Below are positions 27,042 to 36,255 of a stretch of DNA of 64,000 bases, one piece after another. This stretch comes from Qipengyuania spongiae. GTDB taxonomy: Bacteria > Pseudomonadota > Alphaproteobacteria > Sphingomonadales > Sphingomonadaceae. The translations under genes were made by a program, and so were the position numbers. The stretch spans positions 816,501-880,500 of the forward strand of contig NZ_CP092471.1 in the NCBI RefSeq assembly GCF_026168555.1, read 5' to 3'. Positions within the stretch are counted from its first letter, which is position 1; each line of letters starts with the position of its first letter. The notes under the pieces were generated by a model. The model did no database searches and was not told the origin of the DNA. It saw only the letters and a list, made by a program, of their open reading frames with translations.

Positions 27042-27065
27042 TCGTCCCGTTCTTGCAAGGCCGAA

Positions 27066-27091
27066 ACAGTATTCGAGGACTGTTATACTGT
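27066..27091. promoter_or_regulatory. Inverted repeat upstream of the czc operon
   Basis: ACAGTAT (27066-27072) and ATACTGT (27085-27091) are a perfect 7-bp inverted repeat with a 12-base spacer, in a 124-base AT-rich gap that also contains TATACT and TTATACTT promoter-like boxes. It is placed to control the His-rich secreted protein and czcCBA; the regulator is unknown. Confidence 0.45.
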
Positions 27092-27165
27092 AACAAACGA
27101 CTTATACTTCATTGTATTACGGAGCTTGCAATCTTGATCCGGTTTGCTAGGAGCCGTCGGAATCC

Positions 27166-27540
27166 ATGACCACAAGCTATCGTCGCCTTGTCCTGCATCC
27201 TTTTGTCGTCCTGCTCATGCTGGTCGCGATGGTGTTCGTGACCGCGGCGGATGCTGCTGCTTGCGGCGCCGAAGTGGCGCCCGGAAGCACGCCCGTTCTG
27301 GCTTCGCTCGACAGCGCGTCCGCGTCATCCGCAGCTACCGACGAAGTTCCGGGTGATTCGGATGCGCCGACCGAGCAACACGGCATGTGTGGGCACGGCC
27401 ATTGTCATCATGGGGCAAGCTTTGCCAGCACCGTGCAGAAGGATTCGGTCCCTCATTTGGTTGTGGTTCCCGATGCGCCTCCCTCCGAGGCGCTCGCTTC
27501 CGACATTACCGACCGACTGAAGCGCCCTCCTCGCGCCTGA
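27166..27540 (+). CDS. Secreted His-rich protein heading the czc operon
   Basis: A 124-residue protein with a signal peptide (PFVVLLMLVAMVFVTAADA, cleavage expected before ACG) and a metal-binding cluster MCGHGHCHHG in the second half. Small secreted Cys/His proteins are often found immediately before czcC in alphaproteobacterial efflux operons and may bind or present metal in the periplasm; that role is inferred. A hairpin separates it from czcC. No known domain. Confidence 0.6.
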   Translation: MTTSYRRLVLHPFVVLLMLVAMVFVTAADAAACGAEVAPGSTPVLASLDSASASSAATDEVPGDSDAPTEQHGMCGHGHCHHGASFASTVQKDSVPHLVVVPDAPPSEALASDITDRLKRPPRA

Positions 27541-27551
27541 CGACCGTCACC

Positions 27552-27570
27552 GCGCTGCATGCCGCAGCGC
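27552..27570 (+). other. Intercistronic hairpin before czcC
   Basis: GCGCTGC (27552-27558) and GCAGCGC (27564-27570) form a perfect 7-bp stem with a 5-base loop between the His-rich secreted protein and czcC. No U-run follows, so it is more likely an mRNA-stability or attenuation element than a terminator. Confidence 0.35.
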
Positions 27571-27603
27571 AGTTCGGATTGTCAGCAGAGGAATTTTCGG
27601 AAA

Positions 27604-28857
27604 ATGTTAGCCATTCATTGGCGAGGAGTCCTCCTTGGAGGGCTGTTCCTCGCCGCTCATGCCACGACCGTGGCGGCGCAGGAGCGTGAGCTTCTGACGC
27701 TCGAAGACGCGCTGAGCCGCTCAGGTGTCACGGGCGAAGTCGATGAAATCTCCGCGAACCCGCGTATGGTGGGACCGCGCGCCGAAGCGGATGCCGCTCG
27801 CTCGCTCGTCGGACAGGCGCGTCTCCGACCGAACCCCGAAGTTTCGTTCGAGGTCGAGAATATCGCCGGAAGCGGCGCTTTTTCCGGACTGCGGGCTACC
27901 GAATACACGCTTGCGGTGGGGCAGCGCCTTGAACTTGGCAACAAGCGGGGGACCCGGGTCGAAGCTGCCCGGGCGCAAGCACAGCTTGCAAACCTTCGCG
28001 CCGACCTGTCCGATGTCGAACTCGGCTACCTCGTCCGCGAGCGATATGTCGCAGCGGCGGCCGCTGCATCGCGCGTGGAACTGGCCCGCGATGTGGTCGA
28101 ACGGAACGAAGAGCTCGCTCGCATTGCAGGACTGCTGGTCGAAGTAGGCCGTGAGCCACCTTTGCGCGCCTTGCGTGCAGAGGCGGCTCTGGCAGAGGCG
28201 CGCGCCGAATTGCAAGCGTCTCAAGCGGCCAGTCTCGCGGCGCGCACTGCTCTCGCGTCTCTCTGGGGCGTTCAGGACGTGCCCCCTGTAGTCCCGGCGG
28301 ACTTTCCGGACATCCGGCCACCTGGAGTTGCACTGGCTGCGGCGAGAGGGCTCCAGTTGCGGGTGGCGCGCGCCGAAAGCAGGGCTGCTGCGGCAGATAT
28401 TGATCGTGAGCGCAGCTTGCGCGTTCCCGATCCGGTCGTCTCGGCCGGTGTGCGCCGTTTCGAAGAAAGCAACGACAACGCATTCCTTGTAGGCGTCTCG
28501 ATCCCGCTTCCGTTCAGCAATCGCAATCAGGGCAATATCGCGGCTGCAGAAGCGAGGCTTCGCGCCGCAAATGCACGCGAGGCCGTGGCACTGGCGGATT
28601 TTGAACAATCGGTAACCCGGGCGCGGGCGCAGTATCTCGCTGCTGAGGCGCGCGTCGAAACGCTTTCCCGGACATCGCTGCCCCAGGCCGAAGAGGCGCT
28701 GCGGCTTGTCCGCATCGGCTACCGCAACGGCCGCTTTCCGTTGATCGAGGTGTTGAGCGCTGCCGAAGCGCGCGATGCAATTCGTGAAGCCCTGATCGCT
28801 GCCCAGCAGGACCGGGGGCAGGCTGCTGCTGAATTGATCCGGCTGGCCGCACAATGA
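27604..28857 (+). CDS. czcC: CzcC-like outer membrane efflux protein (TolC family)
   Basis: A 417-residue outer membrane channel component. After a signal peptide ending VAAQ come the two TolC-family repeats; RLRPNPEVSFEVENIAGSG and the later GVSIPLPFSNRNQGNIAAAE are diagnostic of the CzcC branch. ATG at 27604 follows GAGGAATTTTCGG. It forms a tripartite pump with CzcB and CzcA that expels divalent cations (Co, Zn, Cd) from the cell. Its stop overlaps an ATGA and czcB follows. Confidence 0.9.
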   Translation: MLAIHWRGVLLGGLFLAAHATTVAAQERELLTLEDALSRSGVTGEVDEISANPRMVGPRAEADAARSLVGQARLRPNPEVSFEVENIAGSGAFSGLRATEYTLAVGQRLELGNKRGTRVEAARAQAQLANLRADLSDVELGYLVRERYVAAAAAASRVELARDVVERNEELARIAGLLVEVGREPPLRALRAEAALAEARAELQASQAASLAARTALASLWGVQDVPPVVPADFPDIRPPGVALAAARGLQLRVARAESRAAAADIDRERSLRVPDPVVSAGVRRFEESNDNAFLVGVSIPLPFSNRNQGNIAAAEARLRAANAREAVALADFEQSVTRARAQYLAAEARVETLSRTSLPQAEEALRLVRIGYRNGRFPLIEVLSAAEARDAIREALIAAQQDRGQAAAELIRLAAQ

Positions 28858-28868
28858 GGAATATTCAA

Positions 28869-30017
28869 ATGAACCGCAAGAAACTGGCGATCATCGCCGG
28901 AATCGTCATTTTCGCTACAGCTTTGCTTCTGATGCTTTGGCCTGACAGTGAAGTCGATACCGGTGGCGTCGAAGAAGCAGCCGAAACAGAATTGCCGGAG
29001 GGCCTCGTTCTGATCGGCGAAGAACAGATTCGGGCTGCCGAAATTGTAATCGGTACAGTACGTTATGGTGCATCCGTCGACCTGGTATTTCCGGCCACGG
29101 TAGCCGCTAGTCCGACCGCAAGTGCGCGTATCGATGCGCGCGCATCGGGTGTGGTACGCACTGTGGGCAAGACGCTTGGTGATTATGTCCGCCAGGGCGA
29201 GACTGTTGCACGGATTGAAAGCGCCGATGCTGCTGCGCTCGCCTCGCAGCTCAGTGCAGCTCGTGCTCGCGTGACCGAACTGTCGTCGGCATTTGATCGT
29301 GAACATCGCCTTTTCGAGGCGAATGTTACCGCACGGCAGGATCTGGAAGCCGCGCGCGCCAATCTCGATGTCGCCCGTTCCGAATTGAACCGGGCCCAGG
29401 CCGCGGTCAGCGCTGCCGGGGTAAGCGGTGACGGTCGCTCGCTCGCCGTCACCAGTCCCCTATCCGGACGCGTGACGGCTGCGCCAATCGTACTTGGCTC
29501 CTTCGTCGATGCCGGCGAGGAACTGTATCAGGTCGTCAATCCGAACGGTCTCCAGGTCGAAGTCGCGCTACCGTCGGAAGATGCCTCGCGCATCCAGCCC
29601 GGCGATGAGGCAGCACTGATTGTTGGCGATGGTCGCGAGATCGGCGCGCGCGTACGCTCTGTCACGCCTTCGCTCGATCCTGAAAGCCGAAGCGCGACAG
29701 CTGTCCTCAGCATCTCGCGCGCTGTTCCAGGTCTTCAGCCTGGCTCGTTCCTTCAGGCTCGCATCCGCCCTTCGGGAGAAGTGGATCAGACCCTTATCGC
29801 GGTTCCTGAAGATGCCGTGCAGGTGCTTGAGGGCCGCGATGTGGTGTTCGTCCGGACTCGCCGCGGGTTTCAGGCGCGCGAGGTGGAAACGGGCAGCCGA
29901 TCCGCCGGGATGGTGACGATCCTGTCCGGCCTCGAAACGGGTCAGCGTATCGCGACCGCCAATGCCTTCCTGCTGAAAGCCGAGCTCGAAAAGGAGGGCG
30001 CAGAACATGGCCATTGA
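28869..30017 (+). CDS. czcB: CzcB-like periplasmic adaptor
   Basis: A 382-residue membrane-fusion protein. An N-terminal anchor (LAIIAGIVIFATALLLML) is followed by the lipoyl half-motif ASGVVRTVGKTLGDYVRQGE, a helical hairpin, and the second lipoyl half with SPLSGRVTAAPIVLGSFVDA; the beta-barrel and membrane-proximal domains follow. ATG 28869 has GAGGA eight bases upstream; an alternative ATG at 28854 overlaps the czcC stop. It bridges CzcA and CzcC. Confidence 0.9.
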   Translation: MNRKKLAIIAGIVIFATALLLMLWPDSEVDTGGVEEAAETELPEGLVLIGEEQIRAAEIVIGTVRYGASVDLVFPATVAASPTASARIDARASGVVRTVGKTLGDYVRQGETVARIESADAAALASQLSAARARVTELSSAFDREHRLFEANVTARQDLEAARANLDVARSELNRAQAAVSAAGVSGDGRSLAVTSPLSGRVTAAPIVLGSFVDAGEELYQVVNPNGLQVEVALPSEDASRIQPGDEAALIVGDGREIGARVRSVTPSLDPESRSATAVLSISRAVPGLQPGSFLQARIRPSGEVDQTLIAVPEDAVQVLEGRDVVFVRTRRGFQAREVETGSRSAGMVTILSGLETGQRIATANAFLLKAELEKEGAEHGH

Positions 30018-33000
30018 TCAAACGTCGTCCCATTCGGACGAGAATAGCCATCACCATGGCCTGATCGGGATGATCCTCGATGTTGCCGTGCGATTCCGCT
30101 GGGCGATTATCGTCCTCACCATTTTCGCGGCAATCTATGGCGCATTCAATCTGTTGCGCCTGCCGATCGACGCGGTGCCGGATATCACCAACACACAGGT
30201 GCAGATCAATACCAGCGCGGCTGCGCTTTCGCCTTCTCAGGTGGAGACGCAGGTGACCTTTCCAATCGAAACCGGGCTTGCCGGGATCGAGGGATTGGAG
30301 ATGACCCGATCGATTTCGCGCAACGGCTTCAGCCAGGTCACCGCCATCTTCGAGGAAGGCACCGACATCTACTTTGCTCGCCAACAGGTGAACGAACGTC
30401 TCGCGCCGATCGGCGCCTCGCTGCCTGAAGGGGCGGAGCCGACCATGGGGCCAATTTCCACCGGGCTTGGCGAAGTGCTCATGTATACAATCGAATACGA
30501 GCATCCCGGCGGCAAGGGAGCGACCACAGGCGGCCGGACTGGGTGGCAGAGAGATGGCAGCTTCATAACCGAGCGCGGCGACCGGCTGGAAAGCGAGGTC
30601 GCCAAGGCTGCCTATCTGCGTACTGTGCAGGACTGGGTCGTGGCACCCCTCATGCGTTCGATCGACGGCGTGGCCGGGGTCGATTCAATCGGCGGTTTCG
30701 AGAAGCAATTCCTCGTTCAGCCCGATCCGGCACGGCTTACAGGCTACGGCCTGTCTTTCGACTCCCTGATCAATGCGCTCGAGGCCGCCAATCTCGCGGC
30801 GGGCGCCAATTTCGTGGACCGGGCCGATGAAGCCCTGCTCGTTCGCGTCGATGCGCGACTGGGCGGAATCGCCGATATCGAGGAGGCTGTCGTCGCGACG
30901 CGCGAGGGTGTGCCCATCCGCATCGGCGATGTAGCGAATGTCGAAATCGGGGGCGATCTGCGCACGGGGGCTGCTTCGCTGAATGGCGACGAAGCGGTCG
31001 TCGGCACTGTGTTGATGCGCAGCGGTGAGAACAGCCGCACCGTATCGGCTCAGGCGGCAGACCGACTGGAAGAGGTGCGCGCATCGCTACCCGACGGCGT
31101 GGTGGCAGAAATTGTCTATAACCGCTCTTCGCTTGTCGATGCGACGATCGCCACGGTCGAAAAAAACCTGGTCGAGGGCGCCTTGCTGGTTATCGCGGTG
31201 CTGTTCCTCCTGCTCGGCAATATCCGGGCCGCCATTATCGCGGCCCTGGTCATCCCGATCTCGATGCTGATGGCGGCCATCGGCATGAACAGGCTGGGCG
31301 TCTCGGGCAATTTGATGAGCCTCGGCGCGCTCGACTTCGGCCTGATCGTCGATGGCGCGGTGATCATCGTCGAGAACAGTGTCGCGCGGCTTGCCACGCG
31401 CCAGCATCGCGAAGGCCGGCTGCTCAGCCTGGGCGAACGCCTTACCGAGACGCGGCTTGCCGCGCAGGAGATGATCAAGCCGACGGTCTACGGACAGGCA
31501 ATCATTTTGCTGGTCTATGCGCCGCTGCTCACCTTCACCGGGGTCGAGGGCAAGACGTTTTCGCCAATGGCGATTACGGTCATGCTCGCGCTGGCTTCGG
31601 CCTTTGTGCTGTCACTCACCTTCGTGCCCGCGATGATTGCGGTCCTGCTTAACAAGAAGCTGACCGAGAAGGAGGTGAAACCGATCCGTATGGCAAAGGA
31701 TCGCTACGGTCCCGCTATTCGCAAGACCATTGCGCGTCCTTGGCCGGTTATCGGTGCTGGTGCTGGCCTGTTTGCTGTCGCGGCAATAATGTTCGGCTTT
31801 CTTGGCAGTGAGTTCACTCCCCAGCTCGACGAGCGCGACATAGCGGTGCAATCGCTTCGGATTCCTTCGACCTCACTCGAACGATCCTTGGCGATGCAGC
31901 GGCGGGTCGAAGACAGGCTCGAGGAGTTTCCGCAGGTCGAGCTGGTCTTCTCGCGAACCGGTACGGCAGAAGTCGCCAGCGATCCCATGCCGCCCAACGC
32001 ATCGGATGCCTATGTCATTCTGAAACCGCGTGAGGAGTGGCCAGACCCGGATTTGCCAAAGGATGAACTCGTTGGCGAGATGGAGAGTGCACTTGGCGGT
32101 CTTGTCGGGAACCTGTACGAGTTCAGTCAGCCTATCGAACTGCGTTTCAACGAACTGATCGCAGGCGTACGCGGCGATGTGGCGGTCAAGCTGTACGGCG
32201 ACGATCTCACCGCACTGACCGAAGCGGCGGGCGACGTTGCAGGCGTACTTCGCGGTGTCGAGGGTGCGGCCGATGTAAAGGTGCAGCAGGTGACGGGCTT
32301 TCCGACGCTCGACATCGCTTTCGATCGTCCCACCATCGCGCGGTACGGTCTCACGGTCGAGGACGTGGCGCAATCCGTTGCCATCGCCCTTGGCGGCCGA
32401 CCGGCGGGCCTGGTGTTCGAAGGCGACCGCCGCTTCGATGTCGTCGTACGCTTGGCAGACGCAACGCGCGACGATTTCGACCAGCTAGGAGCCCTGCCGA
32501 TCGTCCTCGAAAACGGCGTCACGGTTCCGCTGCGAACGCTGGCCGATTTTGAGGTCGTCGATGGTCTCGCCGAAGTCCGGCGCGAACAGGGTCGCCGGCT
32601 CGTCATCGTTTCCGCCAACGTCCGCGAACGCGATCTCGGTTCCTTTGTCGAAGAAGCGCAGGAAGGTGTTTCGGCCCAGGTCGATCTGCCCCCTGCCTCC
32701 TTCATCGAGTGGGGCGGGCAGTATCAGAACCTGCAGGAAGCGCAGGCTCGGCTCGCGATCGTGGTGCCCATCTGCTTCGCCGTTGTCCTGCTCCTGCTGT
32801 ACATGGCGCTTGGTGGATGGGTTCCGGCCCTGGCGGTGTTCAGCGCCATCCCGATGGCCTTGGCGGGCGGTGTGTTTGCCCTCGTGTTGAGAGGCATGCC
32901 CTTCTCGGTATCGGCGGCGGTCGGCTTTATTGCCCTGTCGGGTGTGGCTGTGCTCAACGGTCTCGTCATGATGACCGCGATCCGGCAGCGTCTTGAAAGT

Positions 33001-33324
33001 GGTATGCCACTTGATGACGCGATCGCAGATGGCGCGCTCGCGCGCCTGCGACCGGTGTTGATGACCGCGCTGGTGGCCTCACTCGGCTTTGTACCCATGG
33101 CTCTTGCAACCGGAACAGGGGCCGAAGTGCAGCGTCCTTTGGCTACGGTCGTCATTGGCGGCCTGATCACTGCGACCGCACTCACGCTGTTCGTCCTTCC
33201 CGCGATCGCGCGGCTCGTACTGCACAGTTCCGACGACGAGCGAAGCTGGCGCGAGAAGTGGTGGGACCGTCTGCGTCGCAATGTGACGAGCGATGAAGAG
33301 CGCGAACTGAAGGACATCGCATGA
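30007..33324 (+). CDS. czcA: CzcA-like heavy-metal RND transporter
   Basis: A 1105-residue proton-driven RND pump of the heavy-metal (HME) class. PIDAVPDITNTQVQINT near the N-terminus is the family start, and DFGLIVDGAVIIVEN in helix 4 is the CzcA (divalent cation) version of the proton-relay motif, unlike the CusA version in the gene ending at 47431. Two periplasmic loops and twelve helices are apparent. It overlaps czcB by 11 bases, confirming the operon. Expected substrates are Co, Zn and Cd. Confidence 0.93.
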   Translation: MAIDQTSSHSDENSHHHGLIGMILDVAVRFRWAIIVLTIFAAIYGAFNLLRLPIDAVPDITNTQVQINTSAAALSPSQVETQVTFPIETGLAGIEGLEMTRSISRNGFSQVTAIFEEGTDIYFARQQVNERLAPIGASLPEGAEPTMGPISTGLGEVLMYTIEYEHPGGKGATTGGRTGWQRDGSFITERGDRLESEVAKAAYLRTVQDWVVAPLMRSIDGVAGVDSIGGFEKQFLVQPDPARLTGYGLSFDSLINALEAANLAAGANFVDRADEALLVRVDARLGGIADIEEAVVATREGVPIRIGDVANVEIGGDLRTGAASLNGDEAVVGTVLMRSGENSRTVSAQAADRLEEVRASLPDGVVAEIVYNRSSLVDATIATVEKNLVEGALLVIAVLFLLLGNIRAAIIAALVIPISMLMAAIGMNRLGVSGNLMSLGALDFGLIVDGAVIIVENSVARLATRQHREGRLLSLGERLTETRLAAQEMIKPTVYGQAIILLVYAPLLTFTGVEGKTFSPMAITVMLALASAFVLSLTFVPAMIAVLLNKKLTEKEVKPIRMAKDRYGPAIRKTIARPWPVIGAGAGLFAVAAIMFGFLGSEFTPQLDERDIAVQSLRIPSTSLERSLAMQRRVEDRLEEFPQVELVFSRTGTAEVASDPMPPNASDAYVILKPREEWPDPDLPKDELVGEMESALGGLVGNLYEFSQPIELRFNELIAGVRGDVAVKLYGDDLTALTEAAGDVAGVLRGVEGAADVKVQQVTGFPTLDIAFDRPTIARYGLTVEDVAQSVAIALGGRPAGLVFEGDRRFDVVVRLADATRDDFDQLGALPIVLENGVTVPLRTLADFEVVDGLAEVRREQGRRLVIVSANVRERDLGSFVEEAQEGVSAQVDLPPASFIEWGGQYQNLQEAQARLAIVVPICFAVVLLLLYMALGGWVPALAVFSAIPMALAGGVFALVLRGMPFSVSAAVGFIALSGVAVLNGLVMMTAIRQRLESGMPLDDAIADGALARLRPVLMTALVASLGFVPMALATGTGAEVQRPLATVVIGGLITATALTLFVLPAIARLVLHSSDDERSWREKWWDRLRRNVTSDEERELKDIA

Positions 33325-33346
33325 CCGATCGGGAAAGGAGAATACG

Positions 33347-33718
33347 GTGCTGGCACTGAAGGAAGAGAACGGACTGCTCTGGATACGCGCCGGAGGCAGG
33401 CTGGAGGATGAAGACTATAACCGCTTTGTTCCCCAATTCGAACGTATCGCGGAGCGCGAGGCCGGCACCGTCCCGATGGTAATCGAGCTCGCGCCTGATT
33501 TTTCGGGCTGGGACCTCGGAGGTCTCTGGCGCGATCTCAAGTTCGACGTCCGGCATAAGGATTGTTTCGGCCGGATCGCCATAATCGGTGACAGCAAATG
33601 GGAAGAGTGGGGCACGGAGATGTCATCGTCGCTCTTCCGCGCCGAAATGAAGTTCTTCCAACCATCACAGCGTAGTCATGCCGAAAGCTGGGTACGAACC
33701 GGGGAGGACGCAGCATGA
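33347..33718 (+). CDS. SpoIIAA-like/STAS protein
   Basis: A 123-residue soluble protein of the SpoIIAA-like (STAS/SEC14-type) family: GGRLEDEDYNRFVPQFERIA, VPMVIELAPDFSGWDLGGLW and RIAIIGDSKWEEWG give the expected beta-alpha pattern. GTG start at 33347 has AAAGGAG upstream. It sits between czcA and a CDF gene and overlaps the latter by ATGA, so it is part of the metal operon; such proteins have no established role in metal export, and a regulatory function is inference. Confidence 0.75.
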   Translation: MLALKEENGLLWIRAGGRLEDEDYNRFVPQFERIAEREAGTVPMVIELAPDFSGWDLGGLWRDLKFDVRHKDCFGRIAIIGDSKWEEWGTEMSSSLFRAEMKFFQPSQRSHAESWVRTGEDAA

Positions 33719-34344
33719 GTGGCGGTCATGAGGTCGATGTCGGGTCGCCTGAAAAGCGCAAGACCCTGTGGGTTGTCCTGTGGCTTAACGTGGCCATCGC
33801 GATCGGCTTTTTCGCGGTCGGGTATTTTGCCGATTCCAACGCGCTGTTGGCAAACGGCCTCGATAATTCATCGGATGCAATCGTCTATGCGCTCAGCCTG
33901 CTTGCGCTAACCCGCTCGCGGACCTGGAAGCGCGGAGCCGCGCGCTTCTCCGGCATCATGCTGCTGATCTTCTCTGCTGGGGTCATTTTCGATGCTTACC
34001 GTCGGTTCGTGGAAGGTTCCGATCCGGGCGGCATGCTGATGATGGCGATGGCGTTCGTCGCGGGATTGGTGAATCTCTACTGCCTGCGCCTGTTGCAGAA
34101 GATGGAGAACAAGGACGTCAATATGCGGGCGGCGACAACGTTCAGCTTCAACGACTTCATCTCCAATGGCGGGATCATCATCGCCGGCATCGTTGTGCTG
34201 ATTACCGGTGCCAACTGGCCCGATCTGGTGGTCGGAATAGCGGTCGCCTGCATAGCGCTCTACGGCGGAGTGCAGATCCTGCGCGATACGCATATGGATG
34301 TGCATGAGGAGGCGGGGACCGTCCACGGCGAGAAAAGGAATTGA
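33715..34344 (+). CDS. Short CDF-family cation transporter with variant metal site
   Basis: A 209-residue six-helix cation diffusion facilitator without the cytoplasmic C-terminal domain. The first site reads ANGLDNSSDAIVYAL (DxxxD instead of HxxxD) and the second FSFNDFISNGG (NDxxxN where HxxxD is normal), so the metal preference probably differs from Zn. It begins inside the stop codon of the STAS gene (ATGA) and its own stop overlaps the TTG of the next gene. A paralogue with the same site pattern lies at 39899. Confidence 0.8.
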   Translation: MSGGHEVDVGSPEKRKTLWVVLWLNVAIAIGFFAVGYFADSNALLANGLDNSSDAIVYALSLLALTRSRTWKRGAARFSGIMLLIFSAGVIFDAYRRFVEGSDPGGMLMMAMAFVAGLVNLYCLRLLQKMENKDVNMRAATTFSFNDFISNGGIIIAGIVVLITGANWPDLVVGIAVACIALYGGVQILRDTHMDVHEEAGTVHGEKRN

Positions 34345-35210
34345 CGCTATTCGATACCTTGTTTGCCGCGCAGGACCTTTCGCGGGTCCTTGTCCTGGCG
34401 ATGCTAGCAGGCATCGGGGTCATGATTGGCGGCAAATTGGCGAAAGGCAATTGGAACTTCCTGCATCCGCTCCTGCCAGGCGGCGTTTCGGGTGCCTTTA
34501 CAGCCCTTGCCGTCTTGCTAACTCTTCCGCTGGGACAATCCCCTCTCACCCGCTGGGCACTCACTGGTTTGATGCTGGCGGGCGGGCTGCTACTTCTGCT
34601 TTTCAGCGAGCTTGGCCGATACGCAAGACTCAGACGGGGTGATGACGGACCCGAGCGATGTTTCGATAGGCCAACCCTGGTTCGTCGCATCTCGGTGTCG
34701 ATTGCGTTCGAAATCCTGCCTTACAGCGTTCTCTTGGGTGCTGCCGCTGCGGCATCCGCGACGACAGCAGTGGCGGTGTCTGCAGCGCTTGTTTTTGCGA
34801 ACCTGGAAATAGGACGCCAGGCGATCGATGAATACCGATCCGCCCAAGTGAGCAGGATGGACCAGCTTGCGCTACTTGTCCTCTTTTCCCTGCTTTTCAT
34901 CGGCATCGCTCTCTTGACCTTTTGGGCGCTGCACGGATTCACCGACAGCGGGCGAGGTTGGCTAGCGGCTATTATCCCGGGCTTTCTTATAGTTGCATCG
35001 GCGCGCGCGCTGCTTCGCATGGGAACCGGATCGGTCGCCGCCAATCACATGACGCTCCCGGCATTTGTCGGAGGATTCGCCCTGCTCGGCCTCGCGATCT
35101 CGGCGCTTGGAGAACTGTCGCGCGAACTCGATGTCTCGAACAGCACGTTCCAGCATTCCCCCGCGCAGTCCGTTACGACGACCAAGAGAAGAGAAAAAGG
35201 AGGCAGGTAA
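34341..35210 (+). CDS. Polytopic membrane protein, possibly a ligand-less ZIP-like carrier
   Basis: A 289-residue protein with about seven hydrophobic helices. It starts with TTG at 34341 overlapping the upstream stop. Helix spacing and two small-residue helices (SIAFEILPYSVLLGAAAAA and VAVSAALVFANLEIGRQAI) resemble helices 4 and 5 of ZIP metal carriers, where HNxPEG motifs bind metal, but the His and Glu ligands are absent (EILPYS, NLEIGR). The ZIP relationship is my inference from pattern only. It lies between two CDF genes with 1-4 base overlaps and is clearly co-translated with them. Confidence 0.55.
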   Translation: MTLFDTLFAAQDLSRVLVLAMLAGIGVMIGGKLAKGNWNFLHPLLPGGVSGAFTALAVLLTLPLGQSPLTRWALTGLMLAGGLLLLLFSELGRYARLRRGDDGPERCFDRPTLVRRISVSIAFEILPYSVLLGAAAAASATTAVAVSAALVFANLEIGRQAIDEYRSAQVSRMDQLALLVLFSLLFIGIALLTFWALHGFTDSGRGWLAAIIPGFLIVASARALLRMGTGSVAANHMTLPAFVGGFALLGLAISALGELSRELDVSNSTFQHSPAQSVTTTKRREKGGR

Positions 35211-36163
35211 TGGCACAATCCGGCGGTCATGCCGGGCACAGTCACGGCGAAGAGAACATGAGCGACGGCCGCCTTGTATTGGCCGTCGCCCTCAACGTCC
35301 TGCTGACTGTTGCCCAGATCATCGGGGGGATATTGTCGGGTTCGCTCGCACTGATCGCCGATGCGCTGCACAACTTCAGCGACGCGGCATCGCTTGGACT
35401 GGCTCTGTTTGCGAGGCGGATCGGGCGCCGGCCAGCCGACAAGCTTATGACCTTCGGCTATGCTCGTGCGGAAGTCGTGGCAGCTCTCATCAATCTGACG
35501 ACTTTGCTTATCATCGGCTTCTATCTGCTCGTCGAGGCGATCAACCGTTTCGCAGACCCTCAACCCGTTGAGGGGTGGACCGTAATCTGGGTCGCCGGGA
35601 TAGCGCTGGTGATCGACGTGGTTACGGCGGTGATGGTCTACGCCAGCTCGAAAAACTCCCTCAACATGAAAGCCGCCTTTCTGCACAATGTGTCCGATGC
35701 GCTGGCTTCGGTCGGTGTGATCGTGGCTGGCGTACTCATTCTGCGATACGAACTTTATATCGCCGATCTGATCATCACCGTGGTCATTGCTGCCTATGTG
35801 ATCTGGCAAGGCGTCACTTTGTTGCCTCGCACGGTGCGGCTCTTGATGGGTGCGGTGCCGGACGAAAGCGAGTTCGATCGCATTGTGTGCGACCTGCGTG
35901 ACACAGAAGGCGTGGCCGACGTCCATCACGTCCATATCTGGAGCATCAGCGAGCATTATCGCGCGCTTGAGGCGCATATCGTTCCTGCCGAATCTTCGTT
36001 GCAGGCTTTCGAGGATGTGAAGGCGCGGGCTCGCGGTATGCTCGAGACGCAGCACGCCATCGCCCATGCAACGTTCGAAGCCTGTCTCGCTGCGGACTGT
36101 GATCCGGACATGATCCCGGACCATCAGGTCGAGAAGAACCATCACCATGACCACGACCATTGA
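35210..36163 (+). CDS. CzcD/ZitB-type CDF zinc transporter
   Basis: A 317-residue CDF exporter. ADALHNFSDAASL and AFLHNVSDALAS carry both canonical HxxxD zinc sites, six helices are visible, and the C-terminal cytoplasmic domain (DTEGVADVHHVHIWSIS) and a His-rich tail are present. It exports Zn/Cd/Co from the cytoplasm by proton antiport. ATG at 35210 shares one base with the preceding stop; AGGAGG lies upstream. It closes the czc-CDF operon. Confidence 0.9.
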   Translation: MAQSGGHAGHSHGEENMSDGRLVLAVALNVLLTVAQIIGGILSGSLALIADALHNFSDAASLGLALFARRIGRRPADKLMTFGYARAEVVAALINLTTLLIIGFYLLVEAINRFADPQPVEGWTVIWVAGIALVIDVVTAVMVYASSKNSLNMKAAFLHNVSDALASVGVIVAGVLILRYELYIADLIITVVIAAYVIWQGVTLLPRTVRLLMGAVPDESEFDRIVCDLRDTEGVADVHHVHIWSISEHYRALEAHIVPAESSLQAFEDVKARARGMLETQHAIAHATFEACLAADCDPDMIPDHQVEKNHHHDHDH

Positions 36164-36255
36164 CAAGCGCGGCGATCGGGTCGGTCGCTGTGGGCAAGCA
36201 GCTTGGCAGCGCACGGCATGAACCGCCCTGCAACTCGTAAAATGAGGACCAACGA

